A stretch of 64,000 bases of DNA from Prinia subflava (lineage: Eukaryota; Chordata; Aves; Passeriformes; Cisticolidae), in assembly GCF_021018805.1 (NCBI RefSeq), contig NC_086250.1, positions 63,995,322-64,059,321 of the forward strand, written 5' to 3'. The notes under the pieces were generated by a model, which worked only from the letters and a program-made list of their open reading frames with translations, made no database searches and was not told the origin of the DNA. A program made the position numbers and the translations under genes. Shown here one piece after another: positions 1 through 12,100 of this stretch; positions within the stretch are counted from its first letter, which is position 1; each line of letters begins with the position of its first letter.

Positions 1-330
1 GGCTGAGGGCTGCTCCCGGCGCGCCGCCCCAGCACCCTCCCTGCCGCGGCGGAGCGGGGAGAGGGGACGTGCTGCGGCTGCGAGGCGGACGGGGGTCGCT
101 GGGGAAGCGATAGAAGGACTGACCTGCCGCGGGGATGGCGGTGGGCAGCAGCAGCAGCTGGTGGAGCAGCAAGGCTGGCAGGAGGTGGGTGGCCCGCATG
201 GTGCCGGCGGCCCCCCCCGGCGGCTGGCGGGGAGGAGAAGGGGAGATGGCTGCTCGGAGGGACCCCGTGCACCGCCGGTCACTCGAGGAGGCAGAGTGAG
301 CCGAGGTTTTTATTGCGATGATCTAAGTTT
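1..330. promoter_or_regulatory. CpG island, truncated at the left window edge
   Basis: The first ~330 bases are strongly GC-rich and hold roughly three dozen CpG dinucleotides, whereas nearly all of the following 55 kb is AT-rich and CpG-poor. Such islands in vertebrates normally mark promoters and first exons of constitutive or developmental genes and lncRNAs. The island is cut by the window edge, so its centre and the direction of transcription cannot be fixed. A smaller CpG cluster (around 553-600) follows a C/T-rich stretch. I infer a promoter/5' exon; no TATA box is visible, which is usual for CpG-island promoters. Confidence 0.75.
135..299 (+). CDS. Short ORF in CpG island, possible uORF or small first-exon ORF (unrecognised)
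   Basis: An ATG at 135 lies in a strong initiation context (G at -3, G at +4) and opens a 54-codon frame ending in TGA at 297-299. The predicted peptide starts MAVGSSSSWW, then becomes rich in R, G, P and E. It has no signal peptide, transmembrane segment or family motif that I recognise. Because it closes well before the nearest plausible splice donor (376/377), it would act as an upstream ORF or as incidental coding capacity in a 5' leader or lncRNA exon rather than as the N-terminus of a spliced protein. The Ser run comes from a CAG/AGC-type trinucleotide stretch at 146-170. ORFs of this size are common by chance in GC-rich DNA, so confidence that it is translated is low. Confidence 0.2.
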   Translation: MAVGSSSSWWSSKAGRRWVARMVPAAPPGGWRGGEGEMAARRDPVHRRSLEEAE

Positions 331-370
331 GTTGTGTGATTAACTGGAAAGATCTGGGTCCCAACTCCCT

Positions 371-382
371 CTTACGGTAAGA
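371..382 (+). other. Candidate 5' splice site (donor) after 376
   Basis: The sequence TTACG|GTAAGA fits the vertebrate donor consensus at intron positions +1 to +5. It lies just downstream of the CpG island, where a first exon would be expected to end. The next good acceptor-like site (long pyrimidine tract ending CAG at 431-433) is only 57 bases away, too close to be its normal partner, so any real intron would run much further to the right. No transcript evidence is available. Confidence 0.3.
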
Positions 383-394
383 AACTGTTTAACA

Positions 395-545
395 ACATCC
401 CCTCTCTGCCTCTTCTTCTCCTCCCCTCCTCAGGAGCTGCCTCCCTTCCCTCCCACCCCTCAACCAGCCCAGGGAGAGGGCTTCCACCGCCTCATCCCTC
501 CCTCCCTTCCTCCCTCCTCCCCCTCTCTCTGTCTCCATCCCTCAG
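395..545 (+). repeat. C/T-rich low-complexity tract downstream of the CpG island
   Basis: About 150 bases dominated by C and T, with runs such as CCCTCCCTCCCTTCC, interrupted by a short purine-containing segment near 434-490. It contains a good acceptor-like sequence ending at 433 (CTCCCCTCCTCAG). Such tracts are common at avian and mammalian promoter shoulders. Nothing else specific is visible. Confidence 0.6.
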
Positions 546-699
546 AGACTCGGGAGGAGCAGCCCGGCCGGGCCGGGTCTCTCAGCTCTTGCTCCGGGGC
601 TGGTGGCTGCTGCTGCCCGGTCCCCTCACAGCCCCCATTGCCACCTCACCTGCAGCCGGAACACACCTCTCGTTCCCTGCAGACATCTCCCTTCACAGC

Positions 700-3600
700 G
701 TCCCGCTTTCTGCACCTGCCCCTTGGCCTCATCCCAAGGCAGCACTTCCATCCATAGCCATTTCACTGGGGTTCTCCCACCCCATGGACAGCTTCACTGT
801 AAGGAAACACCTTTCCTCTGACCTGTCCGTGGCTGCGCCCGGCCACCAGCCTGGCCTTTCCATCACCCTCTTTGGCCATCTGACAAATGCCACTTCCCCA
901 AAATTGTGGCGGCTCTGGGCAATTTAAAGGTCAAGCATCAGCTGCTGTCTGTGCTCCATGGAGACAAGCTTCAGTCCAAAGCGATGCCTGACCTCCCTTC
1001 TGTTGGAGGCAAAGTCATTGTAATCCTCAGTTTGCACTTCATTTTAACCTCATGGAAGCAATGACATTGGGTTTTGTTTAAAATCATGAGACCGGCCTTC
1101 GTGACATGCAAGTGTTCGAAAATAAACACTTGAGGAAAAGTTTTGCTGTAATTTAAACTGTTCCTTTCTCCCATGCATCCACCTACCATCTATGGCAGGA
1201 GAGCGTGACAACAGCGGAAACTGTTTCCCTCCATCTTCCACAAATAAACCAGAGACCTACATGTGGTCCCATGCAACGTGAGTCAGAAAAATGTGTCTCC
1301 TTCCCAGCCTAGACTCCTTTGCCCATATTGATGATTAGCACCTTTGAGTGACACAGCTATTCTTAAAAATTAAGTTGTTTCCCAAGCCACAAATAACATT
1401 TAATCAAGTATTTCCAACATATATGAGCGGGACGTTTTATCCAGTTTGTGCCCAGTGGCAAAAGTTAAAATTTCCATTTGAAATTATTGCCTTACTAAAT
1501 GAAAGTAAGGTGACAAAAGCAAGTTGAGAGACAGTCTGTTAAGAAAATATTTTGAACATTTGGTATTAAAGGAAAAACACATTTGTGCGAAAAAAATACT
1601 TTCTGTTGCGGAATGAGCATTATTTCTAGGTGTTTTAGTTGATTTCTTTTTGCTGTCCTCGTTTTTCTCCCAAGAGTAAAAGTTAATTTTCAGGAATTTC
1701 TTGGAGATGTACAACCTGAGAAACAGAGAACATGTATTCCACTGGCCAACAACCTTGGGTGGAATCCTTGTCCACTGCAACTGATAAAACATGGATTTCT
1801 CAGGTTTTGTCTTCTGCTTTTCTCCCTGCCAAAGATAGACATAAGTATAAACAAAAAGCAACAAAAATAATCATATCACCATTCTGAGCCCAAAATAGCC
1901 ACATTCTGTTAAGCAGATGTATTTGACTTGTTGTCCATGAATGTGTTGAGTGACCTTTTTTGCAGAGGACAGGATCATGCGCCATTAAAGTCAAGCAGAA
2001 TTTTTTACCACTGGCTTCCCTGAGGGGAATACTTGGCCCGTATTCAGATTCCTCCTAAATTTTAGGAAGATTGCTGTTGTGTCTCCTGAGGACCAGGGTG
2101 CTCCTTAATGGAGAAAATATTCTGCTGTATGGATTCATATTATTAATACATAATCTTGTGGGTTATTCATGATGTGTCTCAGTTCTGTAGGAGAGCTCAA
2201 GCCTTGGTCATAAGCTTCTTTAGCTGCATGTATTGTGTTGGGCAGGTGTAACTCCGTAGTCCTGCTTCTCCATTTGTCCGATTTTGGGGAGCTGCTTGAG
2301 GATGCCTCTCACTTTTACACAGGCCATAAATATCTCCCCTCAGAGGAAGTCAGGGCACACAGACAAGGGGGCCAGGGACAGAAGGTACATTGGAAATGGA
2401 AAGATCCCACAGATTCTGTATTCAGATGTTTTATTTGTAGGCAGTCAAGACAAAGATTTGCATCTGGATCTGTGAAAGGAAAATGCTTTTTGGTGTCACA
2501 TCACATACTGCAAAATGTAGCATGATTCTTTTTTTGTGTCTTCTTGCCCCACATATTTTGAAATAAGAGCATAATAGTTTATCAATTCAATCAAATTTTA
2601 CCTTGAAATGAATTTTCAATATGAAGGAAAGCTGCAAAAATTGCATTTTCATGCTTAAATTTTCAGAAAGAATTCCATGTTCAGCTTCAGTCTGCACATA
2701 GAGTAACTAAAGTTAAAATATAATATTCAAAAGTAGTAGGGTTTATGCCAGAATATTATGTTTTCTGACCTTTTGAGGGCATGTTTTCAGACCTATAAAT
2801 CTCTGTCTCTATTTCTGTTTTTGGGGCTTATCTGAGAAGTGGGGATTTTTGGGTTGTTGGTTTTTTTTGATTATATTTCCTTTTCTAATATTTTGGCAGC
2901 TCTTCAAACTCCCTCTGATAACCTGGCTTTCAAATCAGTGTGGCTCTGTATTTGGAAAGTAGCATAATATTTCTGTAGAAGTTATCTAAAAAAAAAAGTT
3001 ACTGCACTTTACCAAAGAGTTACACTTTACTAAAGATATATTTGATCTGGACTACCTACATGAGTAAAAAACAAAACAAAACAAAACAACTTTATTTTGG
3101 TTGGAAAAGTAAGCAGACATGACCAAACACATAGAAACTGATATTTTTATATTCCCTTTTCTGACTATAACCACATTTGAATCTGTTTTTCAGATGTAAC
3201 TTGCTATTCAGAAATGCTAGATATTCACAGTTTGGGCAGGAATCCTTATATGTATACAAAATAATATTAAGTCACAATTAACTTCAAAGAAAACTTTTCT
3301 AAATGAACCAGCATCTTTTATATGAAGCAACAATTTTGCTCAAAATAAACCTTTTTACTTCTTGATTTATCTGGTAGAGGTATCACTGTGATAAAGTCCT
3401 ACAGGAGAATAAGCCAAATAAAACAAGTGCTTGCAGTAACAAGAAAAAACACAGAGCTGATTCATGAAAAAGTCTCAGGCTGCCCGAGTAGATTAAACCA
3501 AGCAATTGTATTTCACATTTCAAGAAGTATTAAGCTTTATTGTCTTTTTTTTATAACCTGGTCTTGAGATTTGGAACAGAAAAGGCTGTGGCATGGACTG

Positions 3601-6600
3601 CTAGATTTGGCACTGCTGTGAAAGGCAGAGTTTGAGCAGTTACAGCACATGAGGTGTCAGTACTGCTGAGGCACCTCAGCCAGAGCCCAGCCTCTGGGAG
3701 CACGTGGTACTTTCAAAAATGATACTCACATCTTCTTGGTGCAGAAAGAGAAAGGGAAATAAGGCGTGAAAACTGGAAGGAGGAGCAGGAAGAAGTGGAT
3801 AACAAGATCCACACATGGGAATTAATGTCCAGTTGAGAGCAAAGGCTCAAAAGTTCACGGTCTACTATTGTAGATTCAGTCCAAAGGACTTTGCATGTCA
3901 TTGTGCTAAATGTTACAGATCTGACCTGCCGGTCCCAGAGGGCAGATTCACCACAGCAGTCAGGGGTGTAGGGCCCTGTGCAGTGAAGCAGGGGATTGTG
4001 GCACCTCACAGGTGCCTTTGTGTTGATTCCCCACAGGGAAACCCAAGAATGAAGATGAGCTCTGGAGTGACTTGGTTGGGCTTGGTTCCACCCATTATGG
4101 TTTACATGTCTTCATAATATTCCAACACACACAATTTACAATTCTTCCTGCACACAGAGTCCCAGGTGCTCAGGCCTGGCTGCTAAACTTGAGCCAGGTA
4201 ATCCAGCATTCATCCCTGCAGTCAGGTAATAGCATAAATCCTTTATTCTTTTCCTTCATGGTAATTGCTTTTCTCATATTTTCTATATGCTAACTAAGAA
4301 GTGTTAAGATGGATAACCGAACAATTTTAAAGTTCTAGTGTGAAAGTCATTTAAGTCATTTATGGAATGGTACCCAAGGACAGCAGACGACAGTGGAGCC
4401 CATCACAAATTACGATTTCTAATATTTGGGAGGAGGGAAAAATAAAAAGAAAGAAAGAAAGAAAATGCAAGAATATATACAGTACATTGTTATTAGTAGA
4501 AAATATCTGTTAATTTTTTTATCTGATTGAAATTTAGATATTTGTGCACCTAAATATTTTATCTACATGGAGATGTGCATGCAAAATTATTATTTTCATA
4601 AAATTTTCAGTAATATCCTTTTGAAATTTTATGGGACTTGCTACGCCATGGTTATATGCATTTTGAAACATTAAAAATCCCTCACTCAACTCAAAAGAAT
4701 TTAAGAATTTTGTTCCTTTTACATAATCAGAGTTTAGGTATATTGATGAAGAATGCTAAACTTGTGGTTTAAATTTGTTTTTTTCCTCTGCTATTACTGT
4801 CTATGCAAAGAATAAACATCATTGTTAGTACTGGTAAATAGATTCGAATGTACTTTGTATTACTCAAGACCTAATTTGAACTGCAAACCCTTTACATTTT
4901 TTTTGGTGCAAGAATGTAAGAAAAAATGAACCTCTCTGTGACCTCGGTCTACTAGAATTAAGTTGTGGTACTGGCCTTTGGGAAAAAAAACAGAAGCGGA
5001 ATATAAGTTGATATGAAGCAACAGCCCTAGAAACCCTCAGTTTGCATGCCACAGTTAAAGTTATTTCTCTGAGGATGTGTTTTTTTGTTCAGAAAGTCTT
5101 CGTTCTTCGCATGTTTAGGTAAAGTACAAAGCTTGACTATGGTCAAGGAAATCTACATTTGTATTTGTACTTTTTTCTTTATTGTTGAAAAGCTTGAAAA
5201 TATCCACCTAAAACTTTTAACCACTAAGAAAATCTCCAAGTCACGTTGTCTTTAGAATTATGTGACTTTTAAATCAATTAAATGATTTTAGTGCCTGAGG
5301 TAAGGTGTGTATATATGTCATTTGGACAGTATATTAAAGCTTTCTTTTATATGTACAAATAATTCACCCTCCTCCATTTTTTTAAGTCAGTGAAAACCAA
5401 GTGTGCGCTTAAGTAAAAACACTAAGCATCCCTGACTGGATTTTTTTTTTCATTTACCTGACTAAACCATAAAACCTAAGATAATTTTTCTAAGAACTTT
5501 TTACATTAGATCCCAGACTGGATAATACATTCTGAATTTCCTAGAGTATTTTTTATTTTCATTAATTGCTTTTATTTCAAAAACATAATAAATTTTTGAT
5601 GGATTTCAAATCAGGACATAGTTTCTACTTTGAAATTAAATATATATCTATATATATATAAAATATACAATTAAAAAGTCCAAATAAACTACAATTATTC
5701 CAGGAAAATTTTGATAAAAGTGATGCAGACATGTTAATACAGGCCCATGTATTGGTTTGTTCAGCTTAAATGTGTGCTGTTAAATTGGGAAAAGTTTCCA
5801 ACAGCTTCTCCATAGCATATATTTTATACCTAGAGGAGGTAAAATGGCAGCAAAAAGGAAAGGATCTTTGTCTTCCAATATGGTACTTCTGTAAAAAAGT
5901 CATTGTCAGATAAGCTGAGAAAACACTACCCAAACTGATGCTGAGAGATCAGATACAATAAAAAAGGTAACATGAAGTGGCTTAATAAAAGTGAGATATT
6001 GCTATAAAAATACTATTAATGTATCTCAGACTGGTATAAATTTTAAGAAGTGTTTTCAGTAAGTTTAGAGTACCAAAGAATAAAATTAAACTGGTCTTTG
6101 ACTGTGGATTGCACGCTATGGAATAACTTCAGCAATTCAAAAATCCAGAGACAAAAGCCTTAGCTCGTCGAATTCCAGAGACTGAAGGCTTCCAGAACTT
6201 GCTGTCAAGAGTAAATTCTCTAGGATTTCATATCAAAGAGGAGAATTTCTACCTAGGGTGCTGTTAAAGGTTTTAGAAAGAAACCTTCACAGGGATTCAT
6301 CAGTTTCCAAGCAGTGTCTCAGACATGAGGCCATATTAATGACAGCTCAGAAAAAAAACACAAACAAAAAAAGAACTCACAATTCATGGCCATAAAATAC
6401 TGGTCTTTCCTGGTTTAGGGTTTGTAAGCCCAGAGACAGAAAGCTTGCCAAGATATCAGAAAAGATGTTATTAAATGAGAAATCTCAGCTTGACTTCTTT
6501 TAAGGAATAAGTTTTGGGAGCTTTGTTTGAATCAAAGTCTCCTTGTTTGGGATATGAGTTTGTAATGCAGCTACTGGAAAATAGTCAAGTAGGGAAAAGG

Positions 6601-8600
6601 GACATGTGGCTGCAGAATCAGGACAGGAACTCTCAAAGGAAGACCAGGACAAACTGTTAAATTTCTCTGCTGTGTCATTTCTTTATATCTTAAAGAAAAA
6701 TCTTTCATCAAGCCAGCTTTCTCCCCTAAGGTCGTACCAGAGGTACTTCAGTTCTGGTAGTGAAATGATGCTGATAACAGTGTGATTGCTCCACATCTGT
6801 TATGCCAATAAATCATATTCACTTCTCCAGGCTATTTTTAGTATTCTATACCTCACAAGCATCCACAGTGTTTTTTACAAAGTGTTGGCCAACTTTTTTT
6901 CTTATACGTAAAATTTGAACATGCATGACTAGGCTTCACTGCACATTAAACAATGACAGAGTACATCCTTGCCTTACATATTCCTCTGCTGAGGTTTTTG
7001 CTACCAATTTATGCAACGAAAATAATACTGAAGCAGAATTTGGATGTCTATGGGCTGAAGCTACAATTCTAAAGCTGTCTCCAACTTTGCTGAACTTTGC
7101 TGAAGTTTTGATCCCATTCTTTATAATAAAAATTAAACTTACCAAATGAAAAGGTTTTGAATTTGGAACACTACTGCTAAGCAAGCTGGTATGATGGCCT
7201 ATTTCAACGTGTTTTATCATATTATTACATAATATTTTCTTATTAATGAAATCATATTGACGTAAACATAGAGAAAACATACAGAAAAAAAGAAAAAAAA
7301 ATTGCAGTAGTGGCATATAAAAAAACTATAGAAAAGTTATTTGTTTTTTTTCTCCTCTGAATAGCAGTTGTGCTGTGCTCTAAATTGAAACACATTATTT
7401 TTGACTTTGTATTATTACTAGAAGTTTTTTGAAGTCTTTCTTACAGTAGTGATATAAAGATTAATACTCACTTTATCACTTAACTCCCCAGATCAGTAAC
7501 ACTGGGTTTTGATTTAACAGTCTGCAGATCAGGTTGAAGGACAAGTCCAAATAGACAAGAAATTTTATCTGACAGTAATCAATGGAGGTTGTCCAGGGAA
7601 AAGTATGAAACCAGAACAACTTTTCAGTGATATTTCCTTAGAATGTTTTCCAACTTGCCAATATTTGATGGTCATCCAACTTTCAATGCTATGAAATTAA
7701 TTATCTTCCCAGTGATTTATGACCTTTTCTCTCTCTGTGTGCAGAGATGTTTCCCATGTAAATAGCTAAGCAAAACTATTAGATAAATCAGCTGAGCAAG
7801 GGATTTTCAAATATACAATTTTGTGAGCTTCTTTTTTCTTCTGGTAAAAAATAGTTTTTTCATATACTATGGAGAAATGAATATTCAGAGCTGCAATATT
7901 ATTACGTTTTCAAAAGAAGAAAAGAAGCCAAACTAAACCAAACCCTAATGACCCTGCTGTCCTTTACTTGTTTTTCATGTGAACCCTTGAATAAACAATT
8001 TTTAATAAGGAAGTAAAACCATCAATACAGAAAATATCTAGATTTACATACCACATATCTGATTAGCATTTTTTTCGCCATTCCAATGTATTTCTTCATT
8101 TATTCCCAGTAGATAAACCAATGTGGTTTCAATTCATGTATTAATGAGCAATGGCAATACTCTTTATTTTCGTCTGAGATTATTTTATACACATGTCCTT
8201 CAGTTATGGAAATACTTCAGATAAACCACTGATAATGTGCATTGAGCACCCACAGGAAATACAGGGATATGTCACTCAGGCTGAGATGAACAATGTTTAA
8301 ACTATTTTTCTTATAACTGCTCCACAGGAAAAAAATCTGGTATTTGTTTCCCAAAAATAAAATAGCAAACACACTATTGACATTTAAGCTGTATTTTATT
8401 ACAAGAATATCTGATAAAGTCCTACTGAAAGGGCTTTTGGTATAGAAACCTGTCTCTGTATCTGGAAATAATTTTCCAGTTTTTAACAGGAGGCATAGTT
8501 AACCAAAATGTTGAATGCTGTATATCACATTTTTAAATAAGTTGAGTGCTAATTACTGTGGTAAACCACTTTTATGCCTCATTGACAGTAGATACTGACA
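700..8600. other. AT-rich unassigned DNA, no gene recognised
   Basis: This stretch has stop codons in all frames at the density expected of noncoding DNA, and no ORF with recognisable protein content. Small local items: a GTTTT/CAAAA-type tract near 3068-3090, a perfect 16-base hairpin with 7-base arms at 3665-3680, a short (GAAA)n run near 4444-4464, and an AT-dinucleotide patch near 5640-5670. The first ~300 bases (700-1000) are less AT-rich and grade out of the promoter shoulder. It could be intron if the candidate first exon on the left is real. Confidence 0.6.
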
Positions 8601-8624
8601 CTGGATATGGAATTTAATATTTTC

Positions 8625-8842
<218 letters not shown>

Positions 8843-8908
8843 CTTCTTTCCTTCTTTCCTTCTTTCTTTCCTTCTTTCCTTCTTTCCTTCTTTCCTTCTT
8901 TCCTTCTT
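8843..8908 (+). repeat. Degenerate 8-bp repeat (CTTCTTTC-type) flanking the microsatellite
   Basis: Directly after the perfect TTTC array the pattern changes to an 8-base unit made of one TTTC plus one C-for-T variant, repeated about eight times with one extra TTTC inserted near 8867. This higher-order period suggests that a variant unit was itself amplified. It grades into irregular C/T-rich sequence. Confidence 0.85.
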
Positions 8909-9110
8909 CCTTTCTTTCTCTTTCTCTCCTTCTCTTTTTCTTTCTTTTTCTTTCTCCTTTCCTCTTTCACTTCTTCCTCTTCCTCACTTTCCTTCTCTCT
9001 TTTTCCCTTTTCTCTCTTTCTCCATCACAATCTCCTTTTAACTTTCTCCCCACCTTTCTGTTTTTCTTTCCTTCTCCCTTTTTCACTTTCTCTCTTTTTA
9101 AACTTTTATT

Positions 9111-12100
9111 AAAACCCCACAGTCTTCCTGTGTATTCTCAATTTAAAAGTACAGTTATGTGGGCTAAGATTTATGAATTTAATTTTGGCTTATGAAACAA
9201 ACATTAGAAGAGAAGTTTACAAGAAGAAAAGTTATCATAGAATCATGACTCTGAGGGCAAAATTTAGTGGCTAAATCCCAGACAGTAAGCATTTTAGGTG
9301 GCATACTGAGATATGCTGCCTGCCATCCTGTCCATGGTCATCTTTCCTGACTTGGCTCCTATCAGAACAACTGCTGAAATGCAATTACAGTTGAACCAAA
9401 GATACCCCTCTATGGTAGATTTTCAAGAAACTTTTTAAGGAGGTAGAAGGATACATAAAGCTCAAAATGTTCTATCACATCAGTCTATCCACCTAATACA
9501 GATTAGCACTGTAATTAGTGCCTGTTCAAAAATGGAACTTAACAGCAGAGATCAGCTTTTCTACTGCTCACAACGATCACGACGGAATAACATCACCTAG
9601 CTGTTGTTCTGGATGACCCATTTTTAAAGAGATAACAAAATATGGTCACAAATTCGGTTATCTCCCAGTCATATCTATGGGACTACTAATGTTTTTAGAT
9701 ACCTTTCCAAAAGAACTTTCTTGGCTCTAGGAATATGGGACTATTTTTATAAAAAAAGAGGAGGTGCTTCAAAGGGTGTTGATTCCAAAATAACTTAGAA
9801 ACTATTGATAAAAAACTTTCAGAGTTTTATCCTGACTCAAAACACTCATCAAAAAAATTATATCAAATATAAATATTTGCCTTGTAAAATCGAGTCTGAA
9901 TGAATAGCAAGCTTTTGTGATGGAATTCAAAGAGAATGTCAGGATGGAAAAATGCACATTCAGACTGAAAATCATAGGTCTGGCCAGCAAAAATTCCAGT
10001 GTAGTACTCATAGTGAAACAAGTATTCGGTCTATATGACATGGCTGTAACAGGAAGGAAAATAATTTTTCAGAGGTGTATCACACTGTTTAAGCCAAGAC
10101 TGATCATATACTTGATGAATATGAAGACAATGATACAACCTTCTAAGTAGGTAAAAATCTCTGCAGTCAAGCAGGAACACCAACTGCAGCAAAGGGATAA
10201 AGTCATTTGCTTATTCCTTTTATTAAATAGGTAATGGAGAACAAATATTCTGTTTTAAATAAGAGTCACTGCGTCATTTCCAAATGGATTAAGTCAGTGA
10301 GAAAAAAAGTATAGTTACAATAGTCTGTAAAAAGTGTTCCACTTAGCATGTCTAAATAATAAATGCAGATGTACCATCTGTGTTTGGAATGGAAGGTTGC
10401 CTACCCACAAATCCATTTTAAAAGACATTTTTATATATACACCAGGGAACCAGAAGTGAAAATAAGAAACATAAGAAAACTTTCAGATATATTCTAGAGT
10501 CCAGGAAGCCTAAAAAAATACTACTAGAAGAGAGGAAAATCATTTGCACCTATGATTGTCTCTTACATAGGTGGGAAAATATGTATTTCTGCCTGTCACG
10601 CTGTATTTATGCAATGTTATACCCCACGTTTCCTACATAATTCTGCCTTGTAGTCCTCCAGCCCTGCCAAAGGAAGCCCAGCTTCCCGGGTGCACATCTC
10701 CTCCTGAGAACACTCCTGTTTGTCCCTGAGCTGCCTTCAGGTATCTGTCACATCCCGCAGCAACAGCTGTGCTGGTGGGAACAGCACACACACCATCTCA
10801 CCATGTGCCATGGCATGCACGCGTTGAGTGGTCACAAACAAGCAATAAAACACACAATGACTCCCTACTAAAGGATATTTTTCCAATGGAAGTGTTTACA
10901 TGGGCCTCTCACTTGTACCTAGTTATTAATTGTGGGCTGTATTCATTTCGTCTAACTCTAGATGTCCAGGGTTTGGGCATTTAAATCTGAGGTAATTGCT
11001 TAGGTTTCATTGCAGCATTGTTAGAAGTAGGGAAGTATTTGGTGTCACAATCAGTAAGCCTTCATAGGATAAATTTCAGGGCAACTTTCAGATTGCCCTC
11101 CAAGTATTCTGGAAGTATTTGCTTCCTCTTAGTCAAATGCCCACCTTTCTGAGTGTCTTCAACTTAAATATTTTTAGTTGAAATTTGCTCATTGATTTTG
11201 ATTGAAAGAAGATAAGTTCACAGGAAAAATTTCTAAGAATTAAGGAAATATATCTCATGAAACAAAACGTATGTAAAGGACAGAAAATTTGTTGCTTTAA
11301 TGCACCAGAAGTGAATTAGAAAACCATTCTGAAACCAGTGGAAACACGAGAACTCCATGTCCGTATCTTTGTGATGTAAGACAGAATCAAGAGGAATTTG
11401 TAAAAAAATCTAGAAAAATAAAAATAATAAAAATAATTCTTATGATGACGAAAAGCCATTCCCTGTGCAGCTAAGATTCTGATTGGACAAGCCATGAGTC
11501 AAGAACTCAAGAAGTCAATGAACTAGTGTTCTGGTCAAGAGGACAGCATCCCAAAGTTATAAATAAATCCACAATTACACATTACCCAATTTTTATGTAT
11601 GTATTATCTGTCTGATGTTCTGTGATTTGTGTTGTTGGTGTAGGAATCCATATGGGAACATGTGAGCATAATATGTAAATCTGGATATGCATTATGTCCA
11701 CGAATAAATTTCTTACTGTCATTCGTTTTAGTTACTGGTTCCAACAATTCTAACCCATAACAACCAGAAGGTGTTGTGAGGTTCTGTTCATTCATTAAAA
11801 GCATGAAATCTGCTGTGACAGATTTGCATGAGCAGTGCTAGGAGTCTATAACTAAAATTATGTGCTCATAGGATTATAAACCATACAAGGGTTTGCTTTT
11901 TTTTTTCTTTCTATTTGCATAATCCTGTTGCATAGATTTAAACCATAATTAGTTAAACTGGGAAATTTCTTGTCAACATTTTAAAGTATTAAAACTATTA
12001 ATGTTTCCTGCACTAATATTATGACACTCATCCTCTTCATATTCTTTGATTAAATTTTCATATCTGTTGATAGCAATCCAATATTTAGAAGATATAAAAA

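Noticed and set aside
377..433. A 57-bp intron between donor at 376/377 and acceptor at 433
   Set aside because: Shorter than is usual for functional vertebrate introns; the sites are more likely unrelated or partnered elsewhere.
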